Source: Sulfurimonas sp. (GTDB lineage: Bacteria > Campylobacterota > Campylobacteria > Campylobacterales > Sulfurimonadaceae). Taken from it: DNA of 64,000 bases. Of this stretch, positions 50,718 to 59,264 are shown piece after piece. The stretch lies in assembly GCF_028713515.1 (NCBI RefSeq), contig NZ_JAQTOD010000001.1, positions 434,001 to 498,000 on the forward strand, given 5' to 3'. Numbering within the stretch: the stretch's first letter is position 1; the number at the start of each line of letters is the position of its first letter. The position numbers and the translations under genes are program-made. The notes below the pieces were generated by a model. It searched no databases. It was not told where the DNA came from and saw only the letters and a program-made list of their open reading frames with translations.

Positions 50718-51467
50718 CTATTCTAGGTTGCTAGAGATAATAAAAGAAGTTAGTTGTTTAATATACTCGTTTTGATGTGTTTTTAAGATCTCTTGTGCCA
50801 TAACTTTATCAACGCCATCGCCTAAAACTCTTTTATAAATCGCTTTAATCTCTTCTATATCATCTTTGTTTTCCACTCTTCGTCTAAGACCAATAATATT
50901 TAGCCCTTTTATAGTAGCTTTGTTTCCCTCAACTAGCACAAAAGGTGGTATATCGGTGGTTACAACGGATGCACCACCTATCATAACTCCTGTGCCGATT
51001 GTGTTATTTGCTTCGATGATACTAAGTCCACCAACTATAACTTTCTCGTGGCATTTAACATTTTCTAGTAGTCTAACAGCATTTGTGATAATACAAAAAT
51101 CCCCAAGTTCTACGCCACTAGATAACTGAACATATCCCATCAAAAAGTTGTTTGAACCAATGATAATTTTTCTGTTTTCTCCATCTTCGCTCTCTTGTGA
51201 ACCTATCTGAGTAAACTCTCTGATATGTGTTTTTGTACCAATCTCTATCTCTGAGTTATCATTTCCAATAATTGCAAAACTAAATATCTTGACATCTTCA
51301 TCAATTCTGATTTTACCTTTTAAGATTATGTTTGCCTCTAGCGTACATCCTGATTTTATCTCTACGCCTTTTCCAATAGAACAAAATGGACCTATAACAA
51401 CATCTGGTGCTATTTTTGCACCATCTTCTATGGTAACAGAACTATGAATATTTTGGTTGTTTATCAT
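50718..51467 (-). CDS. LpxA-like acyltransferase lacking the catalytic histidine
   Basis: 249 aa. Left-handed beta-helix with hexapeptide repeats (about 1-185) and the helical LpxA C-terminus (EGNKATIKGLNIIGLRRR near 180-198). LpxA places the first acyl chain on UDP-GlcNAc in lipid A. The active site HIAHD of LpxA aligns here with QLSSG (114-118): the catalytic His125 (E. coli numbering) is Ser117. It is encoded with gnnA, gnnB and lpxB, so a lipid A role is still expected; it may be a changed or inactive enzyme, or one with another catalytic residue. A normal lpxA may exist outside the window. Confidence 0.8.
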   Translation of the reverse strand: MINNQNIHSSVTIEDGAKIAPDVVIGPFCSIGKGVEIKSGCTLEANIILKGKIRIDEDVKIFSFAIIGNDNSEIEIGTKTHIREFTQIGSQESEDGENRKIIIGSNNFLMGYVQLSSGVELGDFCIITNAVRLLENVKCHEKVIVGGLSIIEANNTIGTGVMIGGASVVTTDIPPFVLVEGNKATIKGLNIIGLRRRVENKDDIEEIKAIYKRVLGDGVDKVMAQEILKTHQNEYIKQLTSFIISSNLE

Positions 51468-52375
51468 TATTTACTCGCAATCTCTAAAGTTACTATACTA
51501 TCTTCGATGGACGCCAAAGAGCCTCTCTCGCCACCGTTTATGTAAGTTATAAAGGCTTTTAATTCAGACTCTAGCGCATTGCTTCTTTGAACAAAACAGT
51601 TTTTTGTTATGTGTGAAGATGGGTTAATATTGACCCTCTCATCTAGGGTTTGTGAGATTAAATCTGCTTCAAAATATTTGATTTTACTAAACTCATCCAC
51701 TCTACAAGCTACTGCAATGCTTCTTTTTCTATAAGGTGTGAGCCAGTTTGTAGTAATATCTCCAATAATATTTCCCTCAAGCTCAAATGCCAAAATAGCA
51801 TTATCCTCATGAGTTTTATGAATCTTTTGAGACTTAAATACAGCACTCTTTAGTATCTCTTTTTTTGTGATAAATCTAATCAAATCGCTATCATGAACAG
51901 ATAAATCTGTAAGTATGCCGACATCTGCAATTCTCTCAGGAAAAGCACCGCTGCGAGTGATTGAGATGGAGAGAATCTCATGATCTTTTATCTCTCGTAT
52001 TAGCGACATAACAACAGGGTTGTATCGTTCAATGTGTCCAACACAGCTTTTTATACCACTCTCTTTTACGGCTAGAAGAATCTCTTTTGCCTCCTCAACA
52101 CTTGAAGCAGCAGGTTTTTCTATAAAGATATCAATTTTACGAGAAGTACATTTAAGCGCTGCATCCTTATGTAAAAAAGTTGGTGTAACTATAATGAGTG
52201 CATCTGGCTTTACCTCATCAAGCATAGTGTCTAAATCAGTGAAAAATGGCTCTTTAAACTCCCCGTTTTTAACAACATCACAAAGTCCGACTATCTGAGC
52301 GCCATCTATATTTTTTAGCGTGTTATAGTGGTTTTTCCCCATTACTCCAAGCCCTGCAATTGCAACTCTTTTCAA
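51467..52375 (-). CDS. gnnA: Gfo/Idh/MocA oxidoreductase, GnnA-like UDP-GlcNAc 3-dehydrogenase
   Basis: 302 aa. N-terminal Rossmann fold [15 protein letters not shown] at 8-22, [11 protein letters not shown] near 85-95 with the catalytic Lys, and the C-terminal beta-sheet domain. In GnnA/WlbA-type enzymes it oxidises the 3-OH of UDP-GlcNAc so that the neighbouring aminotransferase can add an amine. The neighbours (aminotransferase, LpxA-like, LpxB) point to lipid A with amide-linked acyl chains at position 3. A role in a diamino-sugar for O-antigen is the alternative. Confidence 0.85.
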   Translation of the reverse strand: MKRVAIAGLGVMGKNHYNTLKNIDGAQIVGLCDVVKNGEFKEPFFTDLDTMLDEVKPDALIIVTPTFLHKDAALKCTSRKIDIFIEKPAASSVEEAKEILLAVKESGIKSCVGHIERYNPVVMSLIREIKDHEILSISITRSGAFPERIADVGILTDLSVHDSDLIRFITKKEILKSAVFKSQKIHKTHEDNAILAFELEGNIIGDITTNWLTPYRKRSIAVACRVDEFSKIKYFEADLISQTLDERVNINPSSHITKNCFVQRSNALESELKAFITYINGGERGSLASIEDSIVTLEIASK

Positions 52376-52377
52376 AA

Positions 52378-53469
52378 TTAACCTTTAATTGTCTGAACAA
52401 CGAAATCTTGCTCTTCTTTGCTCAAATAAGCGCTCATTGGTAGTGACATAATCTCTTTTGAGACAAGCTCACTCACTGGAAAATCACCCTCTTTATAGCC
52501 CAAATCTTTAAATGCTTCTTGAAGATGAAGCGGAAGCGGGTAGTGAACAGCAGTTGGAACGCCACAAGCACTAAGCTTTGCAATCATCGCCTCTCTATCT
52601 TTTACCCTTACTGAATATTGAGCAAATACGCTTTTGTTTTGGGGTGCGATATTTGGAGTTATTACATCAGAACCCTTTAAAAGATCACTGTATCTTGTTC
52701 CAATCTCATCTCTCAATCTTACTTCTTTGTCAAAATGTTTAAGCTTTACTCCAAGAACTGCCGCTTGAACTGCGTCAAGACGACCGTTTATGCCGATGTA
52801 CTTGTGCTTGTATCTCTCATTCTGACCATGATTTAAAAGCATTCTCATTTTTGAAGCCAGTTCATCATCATTTGTAAAAATCGCCCCGCCATCACCATAA
52901 GCACCAAGCGGTTTTGATGGGAAAAAGCTAGTGCATCCGATGGTTGAGAGATTGCAAGATTTTTTACCATTTTGAGTTGCGCCAAAGCTTTGGCATGCAT
53001 CCTCGATAACTGGGATATTGTGTTTGTCTGCTATGGCGTTGATGGCATCCATATCTGCACATTGACCATAAAGTGAAACAGGAATGATAGCCTTTGTATT
53101 TTTTGTTATTGCACTCTCAATTTTAGTAACATCTATGTTGTAACTAGTCTCGTCAATATCTACAAAAACACTCTTTGCACCCAAAAGCGCGATAACTTCA
53201 GCAGTTGCAATAAAAGTAAAAGGAGTTGTGATAACTTCATCGCCAACGCCAATATCAAGCGCCATTAAAGCAAGAAGAAGCGCATCAGTTCCACTACTGC
53301 AGCCAATCGAATGTTTTGAACCTGTATACTCTGAAAGATTTCTCTCTAGCGAGTTCAGTTTCTCACCACCAATAAATTGTGCAGAGGAAAAAACCTCCAA
53401 AACCTCACTATCTATCTCATCTTTATACTCTTTGTACTGTGCTTGTAAGTCTATAAAATTAATCTTCAT
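52378..53469 (-). CDS. gnnB: DegT/DnrJ/EryC1 aminotransferase, GnnB-like
   Basis: 363 aa PLP enzyme. [14 protein letters not shown] near 58-71, [18 protein letters not shown] with the PLP-aspartate, [20 protein letters not shown] with the catalytic Lys near 185, and [14 protein letters not shown]. It adds an amino group to the 3-keto sugar made by GnnA, giving UDP-GlcNAc3N. The 2-base gap to gnnA and the 11-base overlap with lpxB show one transcription unit. Confidence 0.85.
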   Translation of the reverse strand: MKINFIDLQAQYKEYKDEIDSEVLEVFSSAQFIGGEKLNSLERNLSEYTGSKHSIGCSSGTDALLLALMALDIGVGDEVITTPFTFIATAEVIALLGAKSVFVDIDETSYNIDVTKIESAITKNTKAIIPVSLYGQCADMDAINAIADKHNIPVIEDACQSFGATQNGKKSCNLSTIGCTSFFPSKPLGAYGDGGAIFTNDDELASKMRMLLNHGQNERYKHKYIGINGRLDAVQAAVLGVKLKHFDKEVRLRDEIGTRYSDLLKGSDVITPNIAPQNKSVFAQYSVRVKDREAMIAKLSACGVPTAVHYPLPLHLQEAFKDLGYKEGDFPVSELVSKEIMSLPMSAYLSKEEQDFVVQTIKG

Positions 53470-54514
53470 TTCTATCCTCTATTATTGATGCTACTGTTTT
53501 TGAACTGCCATGTTTTAGATAAGTTCTTAGTGATTTTGAATCATTTAAAAATTTACTTCTATCATACTCATTGAAAGATTTGATAAGATTCTCGAGAGTT
53601 ACATCATCTTGAATAAACTCAGGATGCAAGGCTCTATTTTGAAACTTATCAAACATTATATTGCTAAGTCCTATGTAGTTAAGCTTCACAAGTCTGCTCG
53701 CTATAAAGTAGTCGAGTGATTTAGCTATATAAGTTAGTATAAAAGGTATCCCAATAAGTGATGCTTCAAGTGTAGCCGTTCCGCTACAAATAAACGCAAA
53801 ATCAGCTTCATAAAGCGTTTTGTGTGCATCATGGGCTATTTTAAAACCCGAAATATTACCATATAGTTCTTTTATTTCTTCTTCTAAAAAGTGCTTTGGT
53901 ATGATGATTGTTGCTTTGACATTTAGTTTTTTTTGAAGCTCTATAAAAATTGGCATTAATTTTCTAATTTCACCCTTTCTGCTCCCTGGCATAAAAGCAA
54001 TATGCTCTATTTTAGGGCTTAAATGTTCTTTAAAATTTGTAATTTGATCAAGAAGAGGATGTCCAACATAAGTTATGGGTGCAGTTTTTGAGTAGTAATC
54101 TTTCTCAAAAGGTAAAATTGAAGCAAGATGGTCTATGGTTTTTTCTAGAACTGAAATCCGCCCGCTCTTCCAAGCCCAAGCTTGAGGTAAAATGTAGTAA
54201 ATTATCTCTTTGTCTGGATACTTTTTCTTGATTTTTTTGGCAAGGGGAAGGTTAAAACCAGATGAGTCTATAAGCAGAACTTTATCTACATCTTTTGCTA
54301 AATCAACCATTTTGTTGTTTAATTTTATGAAAAATAGTAATTTTTTTATAGCATCAACGAATCCCATGATCGCTAAACTTCTTAGATCAACTATGCTCTC
54401 GCCAAGCTCTTTATCAAAGATGCCAATAAACTCCACATCATCACTTAACTCTTTTTTTAAAGATTTAAGATGCAGATTTGCAGAGTGCTCTAATGCACTA
54501 ACAAGTATCTTCAT
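53459..54514 (-). CDS. lpxB: Lipid-A-disaccharide synthase
   Basis: 351 aa GT19 family. SALEHSANLHLKSL at the start, PQAWAWKSGR near 118-127, AFMPGSRKGEIRKLMPIF near 188-205 and ICSGTATLEASLIGIP near 255-270. It joins UDP-diacylglucosamine and lipid X into the lipid A disaccharide. Its stop lies within the start of gnnB and its start overlaps the cytochrome gene's stop by 4 bases. Confidence 0.94.
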   Translation of the reverse strand: MKILVSALEHSANLHLKSLKKELSDDVEFIGIFDKELGESIVDLRSLAIMGFVDAIKKLLFFIKLNNKMVDLAKDVDKVLLIDSSGFNLPLAKKIKKKYPDKEIIYYILPQAWAWKSGRISVLEKTIDHLASILPFEKDYYSKTAPITYVGHPLLDQITNFKEHLSPKIEHIAFMPGSRKGEIRKLMPIFIELQKKLNVKATIIIPKHFLEEEIKELYGNISGFKIAHDAHKTLYEADFAFICSGTATLEASLIGIPFILTYIAKSLDYFIASRLVKLNYIGLSNIMFDKFQNRALHPEFIQDDVTLENLIKSFNEYDRSKFLNDSKSLRTYLKHGSSKTVASIIEDRNED

Positions 54515-54873
54515 GAACCACCATCTCCACTTCTTATAAAACTGTCGTTATACTTTTTACTAATTTTTTTCTCTTTAAAATCACGCATAAATGTTGTTAG
54601 ATTATCTATGTCTTTGTTGCTTAAATTAACAGCAAAAGGAACCATCATCTCCTGTTGCTGATTGTCAGATTTTTTAGAGCGAAATCTCTTTAGTTTATAT
54701 GTCATATATTTTTTGTCACGATTAGCTAAAGCTGGATACTCATTTAGCCCTTCAGCTCTGTTGCCATGGCATCCGTTACACCCTTTTTGCATATATGCAG
54801 CTTTGCCATCATCATAGGATTGATTCGCATTAACAGATAAAAAGAATAGGAATAACAAAACAAAAAAACGCAA
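54511..54873 (-). CDS. Small periplasmic cytochrome c
   Basis: 120 aa. Signal peptide 1-16 (VLLFLFFLSVNA); heme site GCNGCHGN near 32-39; candidate axial Met in EMMVPFA near 83; class I pattern with C-terminal helix LTTFMRDFKEKK. A single-heme c-type electron carrier. First gene of the leftward run into lpxB. Partner unknown. Confidence 0.9.
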   Translation of the reverse strand: MRFFVLLFLFFLSVNANQSYDDGKAAYMQKGCNGCHGNRAEGLNEYPALANRDKKYMTYKLKRFRSKKSDNQQQEMMVPFAVNLSNKDIDNLTTFMRDFKEKKISKKYNDSFIRSGDGGS

Positions 54874-55045
54874 CTCTTAACCTTTGTAAATTTAATATAT
54901 TTGTAATTATATCTATATTGCCATTTAAATACAGTGTCGCAATATTTAACTCAAACTTTTATATATAAAAAAATTAGAATAAGTAACTATATGCTTGAGA
55001 AAACTCTTTGCTATAATTTCAACAATATATCTAAGGTGGATTGAA

Positions 55046-56266
55046 ATGGTAATATCAAATGCGATAGTTTGTGATGCGAATGGCGAAAGAAGAGCGGATA
55101 TTCGGATAGATGCAGGGTTAATAACTGAAATCGCTTCTGGTTTAAGGGATTCAAACATCATAGATGCTGATGGTGCGTATTTTATACCGCTTCTGATGGA
55201 CACAAACATAAGAGTTCAAGACTCCACACTCAATACTAAAAATATAAAAACTATTTCAAATGAAGCTCTTAATGGCGGGATAGGGCATATTATTTTAAAT
55301 GCAGATAGTAAACCTGCAATAGATGATGAGATAGTTTTAGAGTTTGCTCAAAATGGACTTGATGGATTAAAAGGTGCAAAAGTTGATTTGATGATAAATA
55401 CATTAAAGGGTGATGCCACACTGAGTAATATTGCTATACTCTTAAAAAGAGGAGCAGTTGCACCGTTTGTGAGTACAACTGCTAAAAATGATTTAGTTAT
55501 TAGGATTGCTCAATATTGTCAAATGTACGGCGTTACACTATTTTGTAAGGCAGAAGATAACTCGCTTGCTAGTAGCGGTGTAATGTTGGGTGGAGATGTT
55601 AGTCTCTCTTTAGGTTTAGCCGGCATACCTGATTTGAGCGAAGTTCTACATGTCTCTCGTATGATAGAAATAGCGAGACATTTCAAAATAAGAATCCTCT
55701 TTAAAGCAATAGCATCCCCTCGTTCAATCTACTTAATAAGTCAAGCAAAAAAAGATGGTGTAGATGTTAAATGTGAAGTTTCAATCCATCATTTAGTAAA
55801 ATCAGATGAAGCTTGTAGAGATTTCAACACCACTGCAAAATTAAATCCACCATTAGCTAGTGAAAATGATAGATTGGAGCTGATTGAAGCGCTGAAAAAT
55901 AGTCAAATTGATCTATTAACGACACTTCATCGACCAAGTTCTGTAGTAAATAAAGAGGTAGCATTTTATGATGCCGCTTATGGTTGTGATGGGTTACATC
56001 ATGCACTTTCTATTTACTATACAAAACTAGTAAAGAGTGAAATCATCTCCATGAGTAAACTCGTTGAACTTTGCGCTAAAAATCCAGCAGATTCAATAGG
56101 GCTTAGTGGAGGAGTGATAAAAGTAGGGCAGAGTGTAAATGCTTTACTTTTTAACCCAAAAGAGAACATTGTTATAAAGCATCAACAATCTTTGTATGAT
56201 AGTGAAGAGCTAAGTGGAGTTGTCATGATGAGCTTTCAAGGTGAGAAAGTTACTAAATTTAATTGA
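55046..56266 (+). CDS. Dihydroorotase-like pseudoenzyme (PyrC-prime type)
   Basis: 406 aa from ATG 55046, chosen because AAGGTGG lies 6 bases upstream and the amidohydrolase fold begins with MVISNAIVCD; an upstream frame start at 54995 is unsupported. The position of the metal motif DxHxHxR reads DTNIRVQ (52-58), so both His ligands and the Arg are gone; other metal His are also not conserved. Inactive dihydroorotase homologues that scaffold aspartate transcarbamoylase are known in other bacteria, and I infer such a role. The barrel end (LKVGQSVNALLFNPKE-like) is kept. Confidence 0.85.
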   Translation: MVISNAIVCDANGERRADIRIDAGLITEIASGLRDSNIIDADGAYFIPLLMDTNIRVQDSTLNTKNIKTISNEALNGGIGHIILNADSKPAIDDEIVLEFAQNGLDGLKGAKVDLMINTLKGDATLSNIAILLKRGAVAPFVSTTAKNDLVIRIAQYCQMYGVTLFCKAEDNSLASSGVMLGGDVSLSLGLAGIPDLSEVLHVSRMIEIARHFKIRILFKAIASPRSIYLISQAKKDGVDVKCEVSIHHLVKSDEACRDFNTTAKLNPPLASENDRLELIEALKNSQIDLLTTLHRPSSVVNKEVAFYDAAYGCDGLHHALSIYYTKLVKSEIISMSKLVELCAKNPADSIGLSGGVIKVGQSVNALLFNPKENIVIKHQQSLYDSEELSGVVMMSFQGEKVTKFN

Positions 56267-56323
56267 GTGTTGGATGGATTAAATATAGATATGATAATAT
56301 TTCAAAAAAATTAAGGAACGCAA

Positions 56324-56560
56324 ATGCTACATGAATATCGCGATATTATTACTCACATGAAAGAGAAAGAGTCTGAGAATGCTCATTTTATGAAAATTTT
56401 TCATAAACATAATGAGCTTGATGACAAAATAACAAAAGCTGAAAACTCAGAGTTAGTATTAACGGATATGGAACTAGAAGTTCTTAAAAAAGAGAAGCTA
56501 ATGTTAAAAGATGAAGCGTATAGTATTTTGATGGCATACAAAAAAGAGCATAGTTTATAA
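56324..56560 (+). CDS. DUF465 (YdcH-like) small coiled-coil protein
   Basis: 78 aa: LHEYRDIITHMKEKESENAH, FHKHNELDDKITKAE and the closing LKKEKLMLKDEAYSILMAYK are the DUF465 pattern. A helical hairpin of unknown function, common in Proteobacteria. AAGGAACG lies 8 bases before the ATG. It follows the dihydroorotase-like gene by 57 bases. Confidence 0.88.
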   Translation: MLHEYRDIITHMKEKESENAHFMKIFHKHNELDDKITKAENSELVLTDMELEVLKKEKLMLKDEAYSILMAYKKEHSL

Positions 56561-56636
56561 TCCATCCTTTTGGAGGATTATAAATCTAAATTTTTCTAAA
56601 CACTTCTATCTTTTAAAACTTCACTCCCACTCTCCA

Positions 56637-56879
56637 TTATTTGAACTTTTTTATTGAATCAATATAGAGTTTTTCTACTTTTGCTCTTGTCCAATCTGTT
56701 TTTCTTAGAAATTTAAGTGATGAACCTATGGATGAGTCCATCTTGAAACATCGTATATTGATGCGTTCTCCAAGCTCTTCCCAGCCATAATGATCAACTA
56801 AAATAATCAAGATTTTCTCTAAAGTCATGCCATGGAGCGGATTTGTTGGTTTTTTTTGTACACCTTTTTCTTCTTGCAT
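56637..56879 (-). CDS. VF530-family small DNA-binding protein
   Basis: 80 aa from the ATG at 56879, one base after the tgt stop (TAA-T-ATG) and with AGAGG upstream; earlier in-frame ATGs lie inside tgt. [20 protein letters not shown], then [16 protein letters not shown] and [18 protein letters not shown] are the VF530/DUF2132 signature. The fold is known and DNA-binding has been proposed for the family; the role is unknown. Confidence 0.85.
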   Translation of the reverse strand: MQEEKGVQKKPTNPLHGMTLEKILIILVDHYGWEELGERINIRCFKMDSSIGSSLKFLRKTDWTRAKVEKLYIDSIKKFK

Positions 56880-56880
56880 A

Positions 56881-57999
56881 TTAGCCTCTTTTTGCATAAA
56901 ATTCTGCTTTGAATTCACTGTATCTATCCTCTAAAATCGCCTCTCTGGCTTCTCTCATAAGGTTGAGGTAGTAGTGAAGATTATGGATAGTAGCTAACCT
57001 AAAATATGTCAATTCACGAGCACGAAAAAGATGGTTTAGATATGCTCTTGAGTATCTCTGACATGTAAGGCATTTGCACTCGCTATCAACAGGAGCCTCA
57101 TCCTCCTTAAAGATAGCACCTTTGATGTTCAGTCTGCCAAAAGAGGTAAAAAGTGTTCCATTTCTGGCATTTCTTGTTGGCATAACGCAGTCAAACATAT
57201 CGATGCCTCTTTCGATATTTTCTATTAAATCCTCTGGAGTTCCAACACCCATTAGATATCTTGGTTTATTTTTTGGCATATATTTTGTTGTGTGCTCTAC
57301 TGTGTCATACATTTCGTTGTTTAATTCGCCAACACTAAGACCGCCGATAGCAAAACCATCATAATCAAGCTCGCAAAGTTCAGTTGCACTTTTTGTACGA
57401 AAAGCTTTATCTGTTCCGCCTTGAATGATTGCAAAGATATTTTGCTCGCATCCAATGCCCTCTTTTTGCTTCTCTCTAAAGTATTCAATACTCTCTTTTG
57501 CCCATGCAGTAGTTCTTTCAATGCTTAGCGCGATTCTCTCTTGCGTTGCAGGAAGAGCAACTAAATCATCAAGTATCATCATGATATCAGAGCCAAGGTT
57601 GTGTCCAATGTCTATAACTTTTTTTGGTGTAAAAAAATGTTTGCTTCCATCAATATGGCTACGAAACTCAATTCCATCAGCCTTTGGTTTGCTTATGCCA
57701 CTAAGACTAAATGCCTGAAAACCGCCGCTGTCTGTTAAGAAGCTTTTAGGGTAAGTTGTAAATCCATGAAGTTTACCCATCTTTGCAACAGTTGCATCAC
57801 CTGGACGAAGATACATATGGTAGGTATTTGCTAGGATTATCTCCGCGCCTAGTAGTTCAACTACATCTTGCATATCTAAAGATTTAACACTTCCAAGTGT
57901 TCCAACTGGCATAAATACTGGGGTTTTTATAGTTGAGTGAGCAGTTACAATGGTGCAAGCTCTTGCATTTTTTGAGGTGGCATCTAGTGTAAATTGCAT
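56881..57999 (-). CDS. tgt: Queuine tRNA-ribosyltransferase
   Basis: 372 aa from ATG 57999 ([14 protein letters not shown]), the family start, rather than the upstream in-frame ATG at 58071, which would run into the efp leader region. Catalytic Asp in [12 protein letters not shown] and in [16 protein letters not shown]; zinc ligands CKCLTCQRY and the His in [10 protein letters not shown]. It swaps guanine for queuine precursor in tRNA anticodons. Divergent from efp with about 100 bases between. Confidence 0.97.
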   Translation of the reverse strand: MQFTLDATSKNARACTIVTAHSTIKTPVFMPVGTLGSVKSLDMQDVVELLGAEIILANTYHMYLRPGDATVAKMGKLHGFTTYPKSFLTDSGGFQAFSLSGISKPKADGIEFRSHIDGSKHFFTPKKVIDIGHNLGSDIMMILDDLVALPATQERIALSIERTTAWAKESIEYFREKQKEGIGCEQNIFAIIQGGTDKAFRTKSATELCELDYDGFAIGGLSVGELNNEMYDTVEHTTKYMPKNKPRYLMGVGTPEDLIENIERGIDMFDCVMPTRNARNGTLFTSFGRLNIKGAIFKEDEAPVDSECKCLTCQRYSRAYLNHLFRARELTYFRLATIHNLHYYLNLMREAREAILEDRYSEFKAEFYAKRG

Positions 58000-58099
58000 A
58001 ATTGTTAGAATCCTATTTATTTTAAAATATGTCATATTATACCATTCTAAGGCTCTTTTATGTAAAATCACGAAAATTGTTTCTACAAAAGGTGTGTTT

Positions 58100-58666
58100 A
58101 TGGCAACTATCGGAATGGGTGATATTAAGAAAAATGTTCGTCTTATTATAGGCGAAGTACCATATAAAGTGGTGGAATTTCAACATGTTAAACCGGGCAA
58201 AGGTGCAGCGTTTGTTCGTATGAAGGTGAAGAGTTTTTTAAATGGTAAAGTTGTTGAAAAAACTGTTCACGCAGGTGATAAATTTGAAGTTCCTGAAATA
58301 ACTTTTAAGACTATGCAGTATCTTTATGACGATGGTGAATCGTTCCAATTTATGGATAACGAGTCTTATGAGCAGATTCCTCTCTCATATGATCAGTGTG
58401 ATGATGCTTCAAAATGGTTTAAAGATGGCATTAGTGTTGATATGATTTTCTATAAAGGTAATGCTATCTCTGTTTCTGCTCCTGAGGTTATGGAGTTTGT
58501 TATAACAGAGACTCCACCAAACTTTAAAGGTGATACTTCAAGCGGAAGTAAAAAACCAGCAACTCTTGAGAGTGGAGCGGTTGTTCAAGTGCCTTATCAT
58601 GTGTTAGAAGGCGATACAATCAGAGTAAATACGGTTGATGGTGAGTATTTAGAAAAAGTAAAATAA
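58100..58666 (+). CDS. efp: Elongation factor P
   Basis: 188 aa from the ATG at 58100 ([11 protein letters not shown]), with AAAGGTG upstream; a longer in-frame reading from 57950 would overlap tgt and is not likely. Three OB domains. The tip Lys is in KPGKGAAF (Lys34). EF-P rescues ribosomes stalled at polyproline. No EpmA/B type modification gene is in the window, so how Lys34 is modified cannot be told. Confidence 0.97.
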   Translation: MATIGMGDIKKNVRLIIGEVPYKVVEFQHVKPGKGAAFVRMKVKSFLNGKVVEKTVHAGDKFEVPEITFKTMQYLYDDGESFQFMDNESYEQIPLSYDQCDDASKWFKDGISVDMIFYKGNAISVSAPEVMEFVITETPPNFKGDTSSGSKKPATLESGAVVQVPYHVLEGDTIRVNTVDGEYLEKVK

Positions 58667-58671
58667 CCATC

Positions 58672-58697
58672 TTGGATGTGAGATTTCTCACCTCCAA
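58672..58697 (+). terminator. Terminator after efp
   Basis: TTGGA/TCCAA outer stem and GTGAGA/TCTCAC inner stem with one mismatched pair and a 2-base loop, followed by AACATTT. It starts 5 bases after the stop codon. Confidence 0.7.
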
Positions 58698-58815
58698 AAC
58701 ATTTAACTGCACAAATCTTTCAATAACTATCTAAATATAAAAACTTACTATAATTTAAGAGCAGCAGGAATATTGTTTTTTTTGAGTTTAAATTACTTTA
58801 TAAAAGGATAGTGTT

Positions 58816-59057
58816 ATGGAAGCTTTATCGCGAAGAGTTTTTTTAAAGTATGCAGCAATGTTAGGTTTGGTAACTTGGAGTACAACTCCACTTTATGCGA
58901 AAGTGCCAAAAGCAACATTCAAGTATCAAGATATGCCAAATGATGGAAAAAATGTGCAACTTGTACCTATTTTCTTTCACAAACCAAAGAGTGTAAGATG
59001 GTTGAAGGCACAATTAATCCAGAGGGTTGGTGTAGAATCTATGTTCAGAAAAAGTAA
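58816..59057 (+). pseudogene. Frameshifted high-potential iron-sulfur protein (HiPIP) gene
   Basis: The protein begins with a Tat-type signal (LSRRVFLKYAAMLG, cut after LYA) and KATFKYQDMPNDGK, as in HiPIPs. At the run of six A bases (58947-58952) the frame is lost; one more A would restore KCATCTYF, then ECKMVEGTINPEGWC and RIYVQKK with a TAA at 59055-59057. The four Cys of the 4Fe-4S site (CX2C, C, C) are all present in that restored frame. So either one A was lost recently, or it is a sequencing error. As read, the product has a nonsense tail and cannot bind the cluster. Confidence 0.85.
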
Positions 59058-59264
59058 GTTTTTTACAAGCTATTTTTTGATTCTAACAAAATATTTTTTA
59101 ATAGTAAGTTGAAGTGTGTTCTAGTTTTCATGCTTCAACAAAAAAATATATTCATAGCTTTATAACATTGTTGAACTCTACTCATTACCTCATATTAAGT
59201 CATTATCACTATAATTCAATCTCTTATAAAATCAACAAATAGATATAAAAAAGGTTAATCTCTC

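Noticed and set aside
57950-58099. Longer N-terminus for EF-P
   Set aside because: It would overlap the tgt start and add 50 residues that EF-P never has; the ATG at 58100 has a ribosome binding site.
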